Assembly (NCBI GenBank): GCA_963929865.1 | Contig: CAWVKK010000083.1 | Span: forward strand, 1 to 37,741 | Source of the DNA: JAGZHZ01 sp963929865 | GTDB taxonomy: Bacteria; Bacillota; Clostridia; Lachnospirales; Lachnospiraceae | DNA length: 37,741 nt | Reading direction: 5' to 3' | Shown: piece by piece, positions 15,414-23,328 of the stretch | Layout: each line of letters begins with the position of its first letter | Numbering within the stretch: position 1 is the stretch's first letter | Notes under the pieces: generated by a model | Databases searched by the model: none | Told to the model about the DNA's origin: nothing | What the model saw: only the letters and a program-made list of their open reading frames with translations | Position numbers and translations under genes: made by a program

Positions 15414-15448
15414 AAAACAGGGACAAATACGTTTTCGTATATGTCCCT
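15414..15448 (-). terminator. Terminator downstream of rplS
   Basis: The stem AGGGACA-ATACG/CGTAT-TGTCCCT (15419-15448) has a four-base loop and one mismatch. On the minus strand it is followed by GTTTTC. It probably separates rplS from lepB2, at least in part. No strong promoter for lepB2 was seen, so read-through may matter. Confidence 0.65.
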
Positions 15449-15471
15449 GATCCACTTTCCATATTTTTTGC

Positions 15472-15492
15472 ACTGTTATTCGGGATAACAGT
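15472..15492 (-). other. 8-base-pair hairpin between rplS and its terminator
   Basis: ACTGTTAT (15472-15479) and ATAACAGT (15485-15492) flank a five-base loop. No U tract follows on the minus strand. It could protect the rplS mRNA 3' end. The rest of 15357-15551 shows no gene. Confidence 0.4.
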
Positions 15493-15551
15493 ATGCTCCG
15501 CCTCTGATAAGTTCAAAGTCCTTTGCTTTCCGATCCGGCTGAGTATTTTGA

Positions 15552-15899
15552 TTATTTTACCAACTCTTTTACTTTCGCACTCTTACCAACACGCTGTCTT
15601 AAGTAGTTCAGTTTTGCTCTTCTAACCTTACCAGTTCTCACTACTTCTACTTTCTCAACGTTCGGGGAATGCAGCGGCCATGTTTTCTCTACGCCGATTC
15701 CGTTGGAATTTTTTCTCACCGTAAAGGTCTCTCTGTTGCTTCCGCCCTGTTTCTTTAAAACTACGCCCTCAAAGACCTGGATTCTCTCGCGGTTTCCCTC
15801 TTTGATCTTTCCGTAAACCTTTACTGTGTCTCCTACTTTAAACTGCGGCACTTCCGCTTTTAACTGAGTTGCCTCAATGCTTTTGATGATATCGTTCAT
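15552..15899 (-). CDS. rplS: 50S ribosomal protein L19
   Basis: The 115-residue protein is at the 30S-50S interface. Diagnostic segments are FKVGDTVKVYGKIKEGNRERIQVFEGVVLKKQGG (about 20-53), TVRKNSNGIGVEKTWPLHSPNVEKVEVVRTGKVRRAKLNYLR (about 59-100) and the basic C-terminus GKSAKVKEL. The length is normal. The gene follows trmD in the usual order and has its own possible promoter in the 3' end of trmD. The leader before it is a candidate for L19 autoregulation. The start has AAGGAGGA about 7 bases upstream. Confidence 0.97.
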   Translation of the reverse strand: MNDIIKSIEATQLKAEVPQFKVGDTVKVYGKIKEGNRERIQVFEGVVLKKQGGSNRETFTVRKNSNGIGVEKTWPLHSPNVEKVEVVRTGKVRRAKLNYLRQRVGKSAKVKELVK

Positions 15900-15978
15900 T
15901 GTGTTCCTCCTTATTATTTTGATGTTCTTAATGTCCGGTCAAAGCTTCCGCCATTAGAGGACCATCTTTTTTCACAAC
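15900..15978 (-). promoter_or_regulatory. Candidate L19 leader (5' UTR of rplS)
   Basis: This short leader can form GGTC with GACC, and TAATG with CATTA, in an interleaved pattern (a possible pseudoknot) within 15928-15965, followed by the AAGGAGGA ribosome binding site. Many Firmicutes have an autoregulatory L19 leader before rplS. Assignment here rests on position and these pairings, and has not been checked against the family model. Confidence 0.4.
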
Positions 15979-15984
15979 ATAGTT

Positions 15985-16013
15985 AATCTATCATATTTCG
16001 ATCTTATTTGCAA
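15985..16013 (-). promoter_or_regulatory. Possible rplS promoter overlapping the trmD 3' end
   Basis: TTGCAA (16008-16013) and TAGATT (15985-15990) are 17 bases apart on the minus strand. The -35 lies within the last trmD codons. The fit to consensus is moderate. Confidence 0.45.
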
Positions 16014-16744
16014 GCATTATTTCTCAGATTGTCCAGAAACTTTCTGTCTTTTTCTGTCAGGCTTGCCTCTCTTAGAAGGTCAGGTCTTCTCTCGCACGTT
16101 CTGCGCAGAGACTGTTCTCTTCTCCAGTTTTCAATGTTGGCGTGATGACCTGAGAGCAGAACAGATGGAACCTTTTTTCCCATCCATTCCTCCGGTCTGC
16201 TGTACTGTGGATATTCCAGGAGATTGTCATAAAACGATTCAAACTCCGCCGATTCTTCATTTTTTAGGACGCCGGGAACCAGCCTTGAGATCGCGTCGAT
16301 CACGACCATCGCCGGGAGTTCGCCGCCCGTCAGAACATAGTCTCCAATCGAGACATGATCCGTCACAATTTCTTCCAGCACCCGCTCGTCGACGCCCTCA
16401 TAATGTCCGCACAAAAAGACAAGATCTTTCTCTTTTGCAAAGCTCTGAGCCATCTTTTGGCTGAAGACACTGCCCTGCGGCGTCAGGTAAATCACACGGG
16501 GCCGATAGCCGATTTTTTTCTCCGCCATTTTGTATGCGTCGTAGACCGGCTGCGCCTGCATCACCATTCCAGCCCCGCCTCCATACGGCGTATCGTCCAC
16601 TTTTTTATGTTTATTTGCTGTGTAGTCCCGAATGTCAATTGCTTCCAGCGAAATGCTTCCGTTCTCCAGCGCTCTCCCGATAATGCTTGTTCCAAGCGCC
16701 TGCCGGATCATTTCCGGGAACAGGGTCAGTACGTAATAATTCAA
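16004..16744 (-). CDS. trmD: tRNA (guanine(37)-N1)-methyltransferase
   Basis: This 246-residue SPOUT-class methyltransferase makes m1G37 in tRNAs and prevents frameshifting. It has the N-terminal LTLFPEMI (about 7-14), DTPYGGGAGMVMQ (about 51-63), the knotted SAM site LVFLCGHYEGVDERV (about 107-121) and SIGDYVLTGGELPAMVVIDAISRL (about 133-156), and the C-terminal domain with RPEEWMGKKVPSVLLSGHHANIENWRR (about 195-221). All are standard. It starts 13 bases after the rimM stop, so the two are coupled. Its last codons carry a possible rplS promoter. Confidence 0.97.
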   Translation of the reverse strand: MNYYVLTLFPEMIRQALGTSIIGRALENGSISLEAIDIRDYTANKHKKVDDTPYGGGAGMVMQAQPVYDAYKMAEKKIGYRPRVIYLTPQGSVFSQKMAQSFAKEKDLVFLCGHYEGVDERVLEEIVTDHVSIGDYVLTGGELPAMVVIDAISRLVPGVLKNEESAEFESFYDNLLEYPQYSRPEEWMGKKVPSVLLSGHHANIENWRREQSLRRTCERRPDLLREASLTEKDRKFLDNLRNNACK

Positions 16745-16757
16745 AAGATTTCCTCCT

Positions 16758-17264
16758 CTACATCAGTCCCGGCATCACATGAACCGTCATACGTCCTTCT
16801 TCTACGTTGACGCAGAGAATACACTCCTTAATCGCCGGGAGAAGAACTTCCTTCCCTTCTTTTGTCTCAATCACATAGACGTCGTTTGCGCCTGTTCGCA
16901 GAACATCTTTTAAAATTCCAAACGGCGTTTCGTCTTCAAGATAGACGTCCATATCGAGCAGATCCGCAATGTAATATTCATTTTTTTCAAGCGGAACAGC
17001 CTGTTCTCTTGGCACCTTGAGCGATTTTTTTTTCCATTTTTCTACGTCGTCGATCGTATCGTATCCGCAGAATTTTAAGATCACAAACTGCTTGAAAAAT
17101 TTAACGCGTTCCACCTTAAGCCGGATCAGCTCTGTGCCGGTATCCAGCATTACTTCCTCTAATTTTTGAAACCGACTGGGATCATCTGTCGTCGGAAACA
17201 CTTTGACTTCTCCCTTTAATCCGTGCGCAGATGTAATCACCCCGACCTGAAACATTGTCTCCAT
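16758..17264 (-). CDS. rimM: 16S rRNA processing protein RimM
   Basis: The start chosen is the ATG at 17262-17264, placed 7 bases after GGAGG; the second Met is three codons later, and upstream codons cross hairpins. This gives 168 residues, normal for RimM. RimM binds the 30S head through S19 and assists its maturation. The N-terminal beta-barrel has QVGVITSAHGLKGEVKVFPTTDDPSRF (about 5-31), and the C-terminal PRC-barrel has EYYIADLLDMDVY (about 96-108), GANDVYVIET and VLLPAIKECILCVNVEEGRMTV. It is separated from khpA by an intrinsic terminator, so it may need its own promoter, which I could not identify. Confidence 0.95.
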   Translation of the reverse strand: METMFQVGVITSAHGLKGEVKVFPTTDDPSRFQKLEEVMLDTGTELIRLKVERVKFFKQFVILKFCGYDTIDDVEKWKKKSLKVPREQAVPLEKNEYYIADLLDMDVYLEDETPFGILKDVLRTGANDVYVIETKEGKEVLLPAIKECILCVNVEEGRMTVHVMPGLM

Positions 17265-17288
17265 TTTTTTCCTCCATTTTTTCTTCCC

Positions 17289-17320
17289 GCGCCAGGCGGC
17301 TGCCGCCTTTTCTTTGGCGC
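17289..17320 (-). other. GC-rich nested hairpin before the rimM ribosome binding site
   Basis: GCGCCA (17289-17294) pairs with TGGCGC (17315-17320) and encloses GGCGGC/GCCGCC (17295-17307). No U tract follows. A second imperfect inverted repeat, TTTCACGGGA/TCCCTGTGAAA, lies at 17346-17379. Both would fold in the rimM-trmD leader. Confidence 0.45.
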
Positions 17321-17380
17321 AAATACCCATTCTTGCAGAGCTTTTTTCACGGGAATGTCCTCTGGAAATCCCTGTGAAAG

Positions 17381-17410
17381 AAAAAAATCCCGGTGTCCAA
17401 AGGCACCGGG
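17381..17410 (-). terminator. Intrinsic terminator after khpA
   Basis: CCCGGTG (17389-17395) and CACCGGG (17404-17410) form a perfect GC-rich stem. On the minus strand it is followed by A and seven Ts. It lies five bases past the khpA stop codon and splits the otherwise collinear rpsP-khpA and rimM-trmD pairs. Confidence 0.9.
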
Positions 17411-17415
17411 TATTG

Positions 17416-17646
17416 TCACTGTAAAATGTCAACAACTATTTTTTTATCATCCTTAGATGCTGCTGCTTTTACCACAGAGCGAATTGCCTTGGCAACTCTT
17501 CCCTGCTTTCCAATCACTTTTCCCATATCAGACGGAGCCACTTTCAGTTCAATCACTGTTGTTTTTCCGTTTTCTTTTTGTGTCACCACAACTTCGTCTG
17601 GATTTTCAACAAGAGACTTTGCAATTACTTCGACTAGATCTTTCAC
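17416..17646 (-). CDS. khpA: KH-domain RNA-binding protein KhpA (YlqC)
   Basis: The 76-residue single KH domain is a global RNA-binding protein that works with KhpB in Gram-positive bacteria and influences cell division and elongation. The KH signature VAPSDMGKVIGKQGRVAKAIRSVVKAAA (about 37-64) contains the G-x-x-G loop GKQG. The preceding strand, EVVVTQKENGKTTVIEL, completes the fold. It follows rpsP by 17 bases, the standard order, and ends directly before a terminator. Confidence 0.93.
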   Translation of the reverse strand: MKDLVEVIAKSLVENPDEVVVTQKENGKTTVIELKVAPSDMGKVIGKQGRVAKAIRSVVKAAASKDDKKIVVDILQ

Positions 17647-17663
17647 TGTGCTTCACCTCTGTC

Positions 17664-17909
17664 TTATTTTTCGATTCCAGCTAATTTGAAAAGCTTACCT
17701 ACAACTTCTGTTGGCTGAGCACCGTTTGCAAGCCATTTTTTAGCAGCCTCCTCGTCGATTTTAAATACGCTTGGATCTGTGTTTGGATTGTAAGTACCGA
17801 TTTCATCGATGCATTTTCCATCTCTTGGAGATCTGGAATCTGCCACCACGATTCTATAGAAAGGAGCTTTTTTCTGTCCCATTCTTCTCAATCTGATTTT
17901 TACTGCCAT
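17664..17909 (-). CDS. rpsP: 30S ribosomal protein S16
   Basis: The start is the ATG at 17907-17909, eight bases after AAGGAGG; a GTG three codons earlier lies inside that site and is rejected. This gives 81 residues. The protein begins MAVKIRLRRMGQKKAPFYRI, followed by VVADSRSPRDGKCIDEIGTYNP and KWLANGAQPTEVV, the full S16 signature. It binds the 16S 5' domain early in 30S assembly. It lies between ffh and khpA. Confidence 0.97.
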   Translation of the reverse strand: MAVKIRLRRMGQKKAPFYRIVVADSRSPRDGKCIDEIGTYNPNTDPSVFKIDEEAAKKWLANGAQPTEVVGKLFKLAGIEK

Positions 17910-17947
17910 TTTTTTCACCTCCTTAAGGTTTTTTCATTTATGATATG

Positions 17948-19294
17948 TTAAAAGGGAAGTTTTAGCTTACCTCTTTTACCTGTTTTGCCTCCCATCAGTC
18001 CCGGGAGCTGTTTCATCATCTTTTTAGACTGTTCAAACTGCTTGACCAGTTTGTTGACCTCGCTGATATCTACACCTGCGCCGTTTGCTATCCGGCGCTT
18101 TCTTGACACATTCAAAATATCGGGGTTTGAGCGCTCTTTCGGCGTCATGGACAGGATAATCGCCTCCGTCATCGCCATTTTCTTTTCGTCTACCGCTGCC
18201 TCAATCTCTTTTGTCTTTCCGCCCAGTCCCGGAATCATTCCCAGAATGCTGGAAATGCCTCCCATATTTTTCATCTGGCGCATACTTTCCAGATAATCGT
18301 CAAAGCCAAGCTGAGCTTTTTTTAATTTCTGCTCCATGCTTCTTGCTTTTTCTTCATCGATATTGGCCTGCGCTCTTTCAATCAGCGACATCACATCGCC
18401 CATTCCCAAAATTCTTGAAGCCATGCGGTCCGGATAGAACTGTTCGAGGTCCGCAAGCTTTTCTCCCATTCCGACATAGAGAATCGGTTTTCCGCATGTC
18501 GCTTTGATAGACAGCGCCGCTCCGCCTCTCGTGTCTCCGTCAAGCTTTGTCAAAATAACGCCGTCAATTCCGACTTTTGCGTTAAAGGTCTCGGAAACGT
18601 TGACTGCATCCTGACCTGTCATAGCGTCGACAACCAGGATCGTCTGGTCTACATGAACGGCTTCTTTGATCTCAATCAGCTCGCTCATCATTCTCTCGTC
18701 GATGTGAAGCCGTCCCGCCGTATCTAAAATAACGACGTTCTTTCCCTGCTTTTTCGCATGTTCGATCGACGCCTTCGCAATATCCACCGGTTTTTGCCGG
18801 TCTCCCATAGAGAAAACTTCTATTCCCTGTTTTTCTCCGTTAATCTGAAGCTGCTGAATCGCCGCCGGACGATAGACGTCGCACGCTGCCAGAATCGGCT
18901 GTTTTCCCTTTGATTTCAGTTTGCCCGCAATCTTTGCGGCTGTCGTTGTCTTTCCTGCTCCCTGGAGTCCCGCCATCATGATCACGGTAATCTCATTTCC
19001 CGGTTTCAGCGCAATCTCTGTCGTCTCAGATCCCATCAAGGAGACCAGCTCTTCGTTGACAATCTTGATTACCATCTGTCCGGGGTTCAGACCGTTCATG
19101 ACATCCTGACCGATTGCGCGCTCCTGGACAGATTTGATAAACTGTTTTACCACTTTAAAGCTGACGTCGGCCTCTAAAAGTGCAAGCTTTACCTCTTTCA
19201 GCGCGGTCTTCACATCCGCCTCTGTCAGGCGTCCTTTGCTTCTCAAATTTTTAAAGACATTCTGTAATTTTTCTGATAAGCTCTCAAATGCCAT
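17948..19294 (-). CDS. ffh: Signal recognition particle protein Ffh (SRP54)
   Basis: The 448-residue GTPase binds signal sequences and SRP RNA for co-translational membrane targeting. The N domain is at about 1-85. The G domain has GLQGAGKTTTAAK (about 107-119), ACDVYRPAAIQQL (about 137-149), LDTAGRLH (about 189-196) and TKLDGDTRGGA (about 247-257). The methionine-rich M domain starts near 300, with its RNA-binding helix at RKRRIANGAGVDISEVNKLVKQFEQSKKMMKQL. The C-terminus ends GKLKLPF. It starts 3 bases after the ylxM stop; the receptor FtsY is encoded at 27361-28296. Confidence 0.97.
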   Translation of the reverse strand: MAFESLSEKLQNVFKNLRSKGRLTEADVKTALKEVKLALLEADVSFKVVKQFIKSVQERAIGQDVMNGLNPGQMVIKIVNEELVSLMGSETTEIALKPGNEITVIMMAGLQGAGKTTTAAKIAGKLKSKGKQPILAACDVYRPAAIQQLQINGEKQGIEVFSMGDRQKPVDIAKASIEHAKKQGKNVVILDTAGRLHIDERMMSELIEIKEAVHVDQTILVVDAMTGQDAVNVSETFNAKVGIDGVILTKLDGDTRGGAALSIKATCGKPILYVGMGEKLADLEQFYPDRMASRILGMGDVMSLIERAQANIDEEKARSMEQKLKKAQLGFDDYLESMRQMKNMGGISSILGMIPGLGGKTKEIEAAVDEKKMAMTEAIILSMTPKERSNPDILNVSRKRRIANGAGVDISEVNKLVKQFEQSKKMMKQLPGLMGGKTGKRGKLKLPF

Positions 19295-19297
19295 GTA

Positions 19298-19642
19298 TTA
19301 CAATTCCTCCAATATCTCGTCGGAGATCTGCTCAATTTCGGAAATCAGGGAAGAAAACTCTCTTTCTTCCTTCTGTTCAGCAAGGTGTTTGATCTGCTCC
19401 ACTTTTTCTTTCACAGAAAGAAATCTCTCTACCAGATGCAGCTTGCTTTCATATTCTGATAAAATTTTATTGCAGCGCTTCATCATATCATGTACGCCCT
19501 GCCTGGAAATCCCCTGCATCTGTGCCACTTCGCTGTACGATAAATCGTTGCACACTACATCCTCATAGATCATTCTCTGATGCTCTGTCAATAATTCACC
19601 GTAGAAGTCAAACAGCAGCGTTTGCTCTACAAATCTTTCCAT
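19298..19642 (-). CDS. ylxM: YlxM/P13-like SRP-associated helix-turn-helix protein
   Basis: The start is the ATG at 19640-19642, six bases after AAGGTG; longer frames would run through the promoter. This gives 114 residues. The sigma-70 region 4-like helix-turn-helix core is LTEHQRMIYEDVVCNDLSYSEVAQMQGISRQGVHDMMKRC (about 17-56), followed by a coiled coil. YlxM proteins bind SRP RNA and stimulate Ffh-FtsY GTPase in streptococci. The gene is directly before ffh, the usual position. Confidence 0.9.
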   Translation of the reverse strand: MERFVEQTLLFDFYGELLTEHQRMIYEDVVCNDLSYSEVAQMQGISRQGVHDMMKRCNKILSEYESKLHLVERFLSVKEKVEQIKHLAEQKEEREFSSLISEIEQISDEILEEL

Positions 19643-19658
19643 CTGCATCACCTTAGCT

Positions 19659-19687
19659 ATCATATACGAAAAAGTTCCAACTGTCAA
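19659..19687 (-). promoter_or_regulatory. Promoter of ylxM-ffh-rpsP-khpA
   Basis: TTGACA (19682-19687), a 17-base spacer and TATGAT (19659-19664) are read on the minus strand. The leader is only about 10 bases. The -35 box lies inside the arms of the upstream terminator hairpin. Confidence 0.8.
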
Positions 19688-19716
19688 GTATTTTTTCTTG
19701 ACAATCAGAACTTTTT
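19669..19716 (-). terminator. Terminator of the L,D-transpeptidase gene, nested with the ylxM promoter
   Basis: The outer arms AAAAAGTTC (19669-19677) and GAACTTTTT (19708-19716) enclose inner arms TGTCAAG (19682-19688) and CTTGACA (19697-19703). On the minus strand the stem ends in TTTTT. The inner arm is also the -35 region of the next promoter. Confidence 0.75.
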
Positions 19717-19728
19717 CTGCGGTCTCTT

Positions 19729-22074
19729 TTAACGGTAATAGCAGATAATCGGCATTCCCGCATAAATATTTTCGTAGATCGTCTGAGCCGCGTCGAGCGG
19801 AAGATTGATGCAGCCGTGCGATCCGTCTGATACATAGATATCGCCGCCGAACGCCCCGCGCCATGTGGCGTCGTGCAGCCCGATGCCTCCGTTAAACGGC
19901 ATCCAGTATGTCACAGGCTGCTCATAGTCTGGTCCGATCAGAACCGCCGGAGACTGTTTATAGTACAGCGTGTATGTTCCGCCCGGCGTTGTCCGGTCTG
20001 TCAGCGTCAGATCTCCGGACACACAGGGGCTTGCCACAATGAGCTGTCCTCCGATATACATGCAGACGTATTGATACGTCAGATCAATTTCCACATAATT
20101 ATATCCCAGGTCGCAGTTGTCCCAGCTGGCTGCCTCCTGTGCGAAGACAGGGCTTCTGCTTCCTCTTTGTCCCTGCGTGATCCACTCCTTCAGGGCAGCC
20201 GCCTCCCCGTACTGGTCAATCATCCATCCGTATCCGCTTCCGCCGTACACCGTCACGTAGCTTCCGTCATATGTCTGGAAATATCTCGGCTTGTCGTATG
20301 TATCGTACGTCTGCGCCAGCTGCGCCGCGTACTGTGAAATCTGGGCGTCATCCAGACTCAGAGCAAAGTTTTCTTCGTCAAACACAATCCATGTCCGGAT
20401 CGTATCGGTCGTAAGCTGCTGCCAGTGCGGTCCGAATTCATATGTGACCTCTGCGCTTAAGTACGCCTCAAGCTGCGAGATCAGCGCCTGTTCTTCCTTG
20501 TCCTTTTCGATCAGCTCTCTCTCCTGCGCCGACGCCTCTGCATAGAAGTCTTCCATGCTTCCGCTCTCGATTGCGCTTTTAACCCAGTCCCCGATTTTTT
20601 TCTTCGAGACTCTCTGCTGGAGCAGGAGCTGATACCCGCACAGTTCCGCCTCCTGTGCGGTCTGAATCTCATACGTCTCTCCTGCCTTCGCGTTCTCCAG
20701 GACAAGGTAGGAGCCGTTTTGCAGCGCGGCTCCTGTCGCCGCAACCGCCCCACTCTTGTCAAAGACGGTCATATTGATGCTCGCACCGTCCGGCATTCCA
20801 TCGACCGTAATGAGATAGCTGTCGTCGCATTCCGGCACAAAATGGTAGCGGTTAATCTGATCCTCAAACTCCATCTGATCCTTTACCCGGTCCGCTCCGG
20901 ATAAATCGACCACTTCTCTCTGCATTCCGATCTTCATCTGATAGCTTCCCGTATTTTCTTCCTGGGTGATGCTGATGTGATAAACGGCATTTTTGACTAT
21001 CCCGTCAAGCACCAGCCCCTCTCCGGCTCCGCAGATTCCTTCTTTTATCTTTGTTCCCTGGCTGTCGGAGATTTCCAGCTTCACCTTTGCGCCATTTTGC
21101 GCCTGGGCGATCTCAAAGCGGTATCTGCCGTTTTCTTCCGGAATAAACTCGTATTCATTGCGCTGTCCTTCATAGACCATACTGTCTTCCACCAGCTGAT
21201 AGCCTGAGATATCCGTTGCAGGTCTGTCGTATTCGACTCTCATCTGATAATTTCCAAGCGCCTCTTTCTGTTTGGCGTACACGGTGTACATGCTGCCCGC
21301 CTTCATTTCGATCCACTCGGAATATTCTGCCCCCTGCACGGACTGTACCTGGTTTCCGGACTCATCATAAATTTCAACCGAACAAACTGTTTTCTTGTCC
21401 GGCTGCCTTACGGTAATCCGATACCATCCGTCAGCCGGCGGCGCGATCGTGTAGACGTGGAGCTGCCCGGAAAACTCCATGCTGTCTGCCGCCCACATCC
21501 CTGTTTCCAGCTCCTTTGTACCGGTCTGGTAAAAAGTCGTAAGCTCATAGCCGCCCTCTCCTTCTTCCCATGCTGTCTCCACGCGGTAAGACTCGCCCTG
21601 CCTGAGCTGCGCCGTGATTCTTTCCCCATCCTGCCGGATAATTTTGGCTCCGATCTCCTGACCGGATTCCTCATAAAGAGAAAGAGAAACTTCCAGGTTA
21701 TCTTCTGTCTTGACAAGCTCCAGACGGTAGATCCCGTCAGCCGGCGCTTCCAGCGTATACGTATCGGATGAATGGGATTTGCTCAGCGTGCCCTCTTCGG
21801 TCTTGCGGTACGCTTCCGGCATTACTGTCACGCCCGGTATTTTGCTTTTTAACATCGCTTCCTCAGACTGCGCCTGCGGAATTTCTATTTTTTTCATCTG
21901 TGCCGGTTCTACCTCTATCGCAAGCGGCGATGCCGCCTGTGCCTGCGTCGCGTTTTGAACCGCGGCGTTGGGCTGCCCGGATGTCTCCTGCAAATTGTCC
22001 TGCGCTGCCGCCGCCTGTATCGTAAAAGCGGCGAACAGCACGGCCAATCCTATCACGTTTCTTTTTCCTCTCAT
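19729..22074 (-). CDS. Secreted L,D-transpeptidase with four tandem beta-sandwich-like repeats
   Basis: The 781-residue protein starts with a signal peptide (about 1-24, cleaved after AAAA). Four repeats of about 85 residues follow (about 95-182, 198-282, 300-384, 400-486). Each has the pattern Y-x-F/I-x-P-x-x-x-G-x-Y-x-x-x-V, then a D/E-S/x-G-turn and a final G-x-Y-x-L/M strand, like bacterial pre-peptidase C-terminal or CBM-like domains. A peptidoglycan-binding-like linker domain follows (about 490-645). The C-terminal YkuD catalytic domain has IGLHDATWRG (His734) and SHGCINL (His753, Cys755). It should form 3-3 or related crosslinks in, or anchor proteins to, the cell wall. The usual lachnospiral enzyme has no such repeats. 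The start follows AAGGAG. It lies 26 bases after fprA. Confidence 0.88.
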   Translation of the reverse strand: MRGKRNVIGLAVLFAAFTIQAAAAQDNLQETSGQPNAAVQNATQAQAASPLAIEVEPAQMKKIEIPQAQSEEAMLKSKIPGVTVMPEAYRKTEEGTLSKSHSSDTYTLEAPADGIYRLELVKTEDNLEVSLSLYEESGQEIGAKIIRQDGERITAQLRQGESYRVETAWEEGEGGYELTTFYQTGTKELETGMWAADSMEFSGQLHVYTIAPPADGWYRITVRQPDKKTVCSVEIYDESGNQVQSVQGAEYSEWIEMKAGSMYTVYAKQKEALGNYQMRVEYDRPATDISGYQLVEDSMVYEGQRNEYEFIPEENGRYRFEIAQAQNGAKVKLEISDSQGTKIKEGICGAGEGLVLDGIVKNAVYHISITQEENTGSYQMKIGMQREVVDLSGADRVKDQMEFEDQINRYHFVPECDDSYLITVDGMPDGASINMTVFDKSGAVAATGAALQNGSYLVLENAKAGETYEIQTAQEAELCGYQLLLQQRVSKKKIGDWVKSAIESGSMEDFYAEASAQERELIEKDKEEQALISQLEAYLSAEVTYEFGPHWQQLTTDTIRTWIVFDEENFALSLDDAQISQYAAQLAQTYDTYDKPRYFQTYDGSYVTVYGGSGYGWMIDQYGEAAALKEWITQGQRGSRSPVFAQEAASWDNCDLGYNYVEIDLTYQYVCMYIGGQLIVASPCVSGDLTLTDRTTPGGTYTLYYKQSPAVLIGPDYEQPVTYWMPFNGGIGLHDATWRGAFGGDIYVSDGSHGCINLPLDAAQTIYENIYAGMPIICYYR

Positions 22075-22100
22075 CTTTTGTCTCCTTGATTTGTCCGCTT

Positions 22101-23261
22101 TTATGCCAAAAGGGCGTCTGCCGTTTCTTCCATGGCTTTGACTGTCTCCGGTTTTACCGCAGACTTTATTGTCACAACCGGATCGCAGATTGTGATGTTT
22201 TTCATTCCTTCAAAGTATTCTCTCATCAGTTTTCCTGCCATCGGCGCCCAGGATCCATTTTCTATGATCGCTACTTTGCGCTTCTGGAATGCTTTGATTT
22301 TCAGATGGTAAAGAAAATCTTCCATGCACGGGAACAGCGACGCGTCATACGTCGGGCATGCCACGACGAGCTTGTCAAACCGGTAGGCGTCGGATACGGC
22401 TGCCGCCATGTCGTCTCTCGCCAGATCATACACGACAACGTTCTGTCCTTTTTCTCTGAGAATATCCGCCATCTTTCTCGCTGCCTGCGCCGTATTTCCG
22501 TGGATCGACGCGTACGCCACCACAACGCCTTCTTCTTCCGGCTCATATCCGCTCCAGACTGCATATTTCCCGATATAGAAAGACAGATTTTCTTTTAAGA
22601 TCGGTCCGTGGAGCGGGCAAATGGTCTGAATGTCCAGACCTGCCGCCTTTTTCAGCAGATTCTGAACCTGGGTTCCATATTTTCCAACGATATTGATAAA
22701 GTATCTTCTCGCCTCCGGCGTCCACTCTTCTTCTGTATCCAAGGCTCCGAATTTTCCAAATCCGTCTGCGGAAAACAAAATTTTTTCTGTCGACTCGTAT
22801 TCTACCATGACTTCCGGCCAGTGCACCATAGGAGCCATGACAAAGTGGAGCGTATGAGCGCCGAGGCTTAAGGTGTCTCCTTCCTTGACCGCAATCGATC
22901 TCTCAGAAAAATCAGCTGTAAAAAACTGCGGCAGCATTGCGGCTGCTTTTGCGCTTGAGACCACCTTCATCTGCGGATATTTTTCTGCCAGCGCCTGAAT
23001 ATTTCCGGCGTGATCCGGTTCCAGATGAGACACAATCAGATAGTCCGGCGTACGTCCCTTAAGAGCCTCTTCCAGGTTTTCCATCCACTGCTTCCCAGCT
23101 CTTTTGTCCACCGTATCCATAACTGCAATCTGCTCATCCAAAATGACATAAGAATTATACGAAACGCCATTTGGCACTTTATACTGGCTTTCAAACAAGT
23201 CAATCGTCTTGTCATCCACGCCGATATATTTTACTGCGTCTGAAATTATCACATCTTTCAC
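22101..23261 (-). CDS. A-type flavoprotein (FprA family diiron flavodiiron oxidoreductase)
   Basis: The 386-residue protein combines a metallo-beta-lactamase-like diiron domain (about 1-250) with a flavodoxin domain (about 253-386) and reduces oxygen or nitric oxide in anaerobes. Diiron ligands are in SHLEPDH (about 78-84), MVHWPE (His, about 145-150), FSADGFG (Asp) and CPLHGP (His). The FMN-binding loop is YASIHGNTAQAA (about 251-262). The frame begins with GTG (23259-23261), nine bases after AGGAGG, and no better ATG is present. The expected partner is rubredoxin or another small electron carrier, not encoded nearby. It appears to share a transcript with the L,D-transpeptidase. Confidence 0.94.
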   Translation of the reverse strand: MKDVIISDAVKYIGVDDKTIDLFESQYKVPNGVSYNSYVILDEQIAVMDTVDKRAGKQWMENLEEALKGRTPDYLIVSHLEPDHAGNIQALAEKYPQMKVVSSAKAAAMLPQFFTADFSERSIAVKEGDTLSLGAHTLHFVMAPMVHWPEVMVEYESTEKILFSADGFGKFGALDTEEEWTPEARRYFINIVGKYGTQVQNLLKKAAGLDIQTICPLHGPILKENLSFYIGKYAVWSGYEPEEEGVVVAYASIHGNTAQAARKMADILREKGQNVVVYDLARDDMAAAVSDAYRFDKLVVACPTYDASLFPCMEDFLYHLKIKAFQKRKVAIIENGSWAPMAGKLMREYFEGMKNITICDPVVTIKSAVKPETVKAMEETADALLA

Positions 23262-23296
23262 TTTACATTCCTCCTATTGTCTTTTTTGCATCCCTC

Positions 23297-23325
23297 ATTA
23301 TAACCTATCTCGTCTCCGTTTTCCA
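23297..23325 (-). promoter_or_regulatory. Possible fprA promoter
   Basis: There is a perfect TATAAT (23297-23302), with a weak -35, TGGAAA (23320-23325), at 17 bases. It lies just past the psd stop. No terminator for psd was seen between them. Confidence 0.5.
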
Positions 23326-23328
23326 TCT

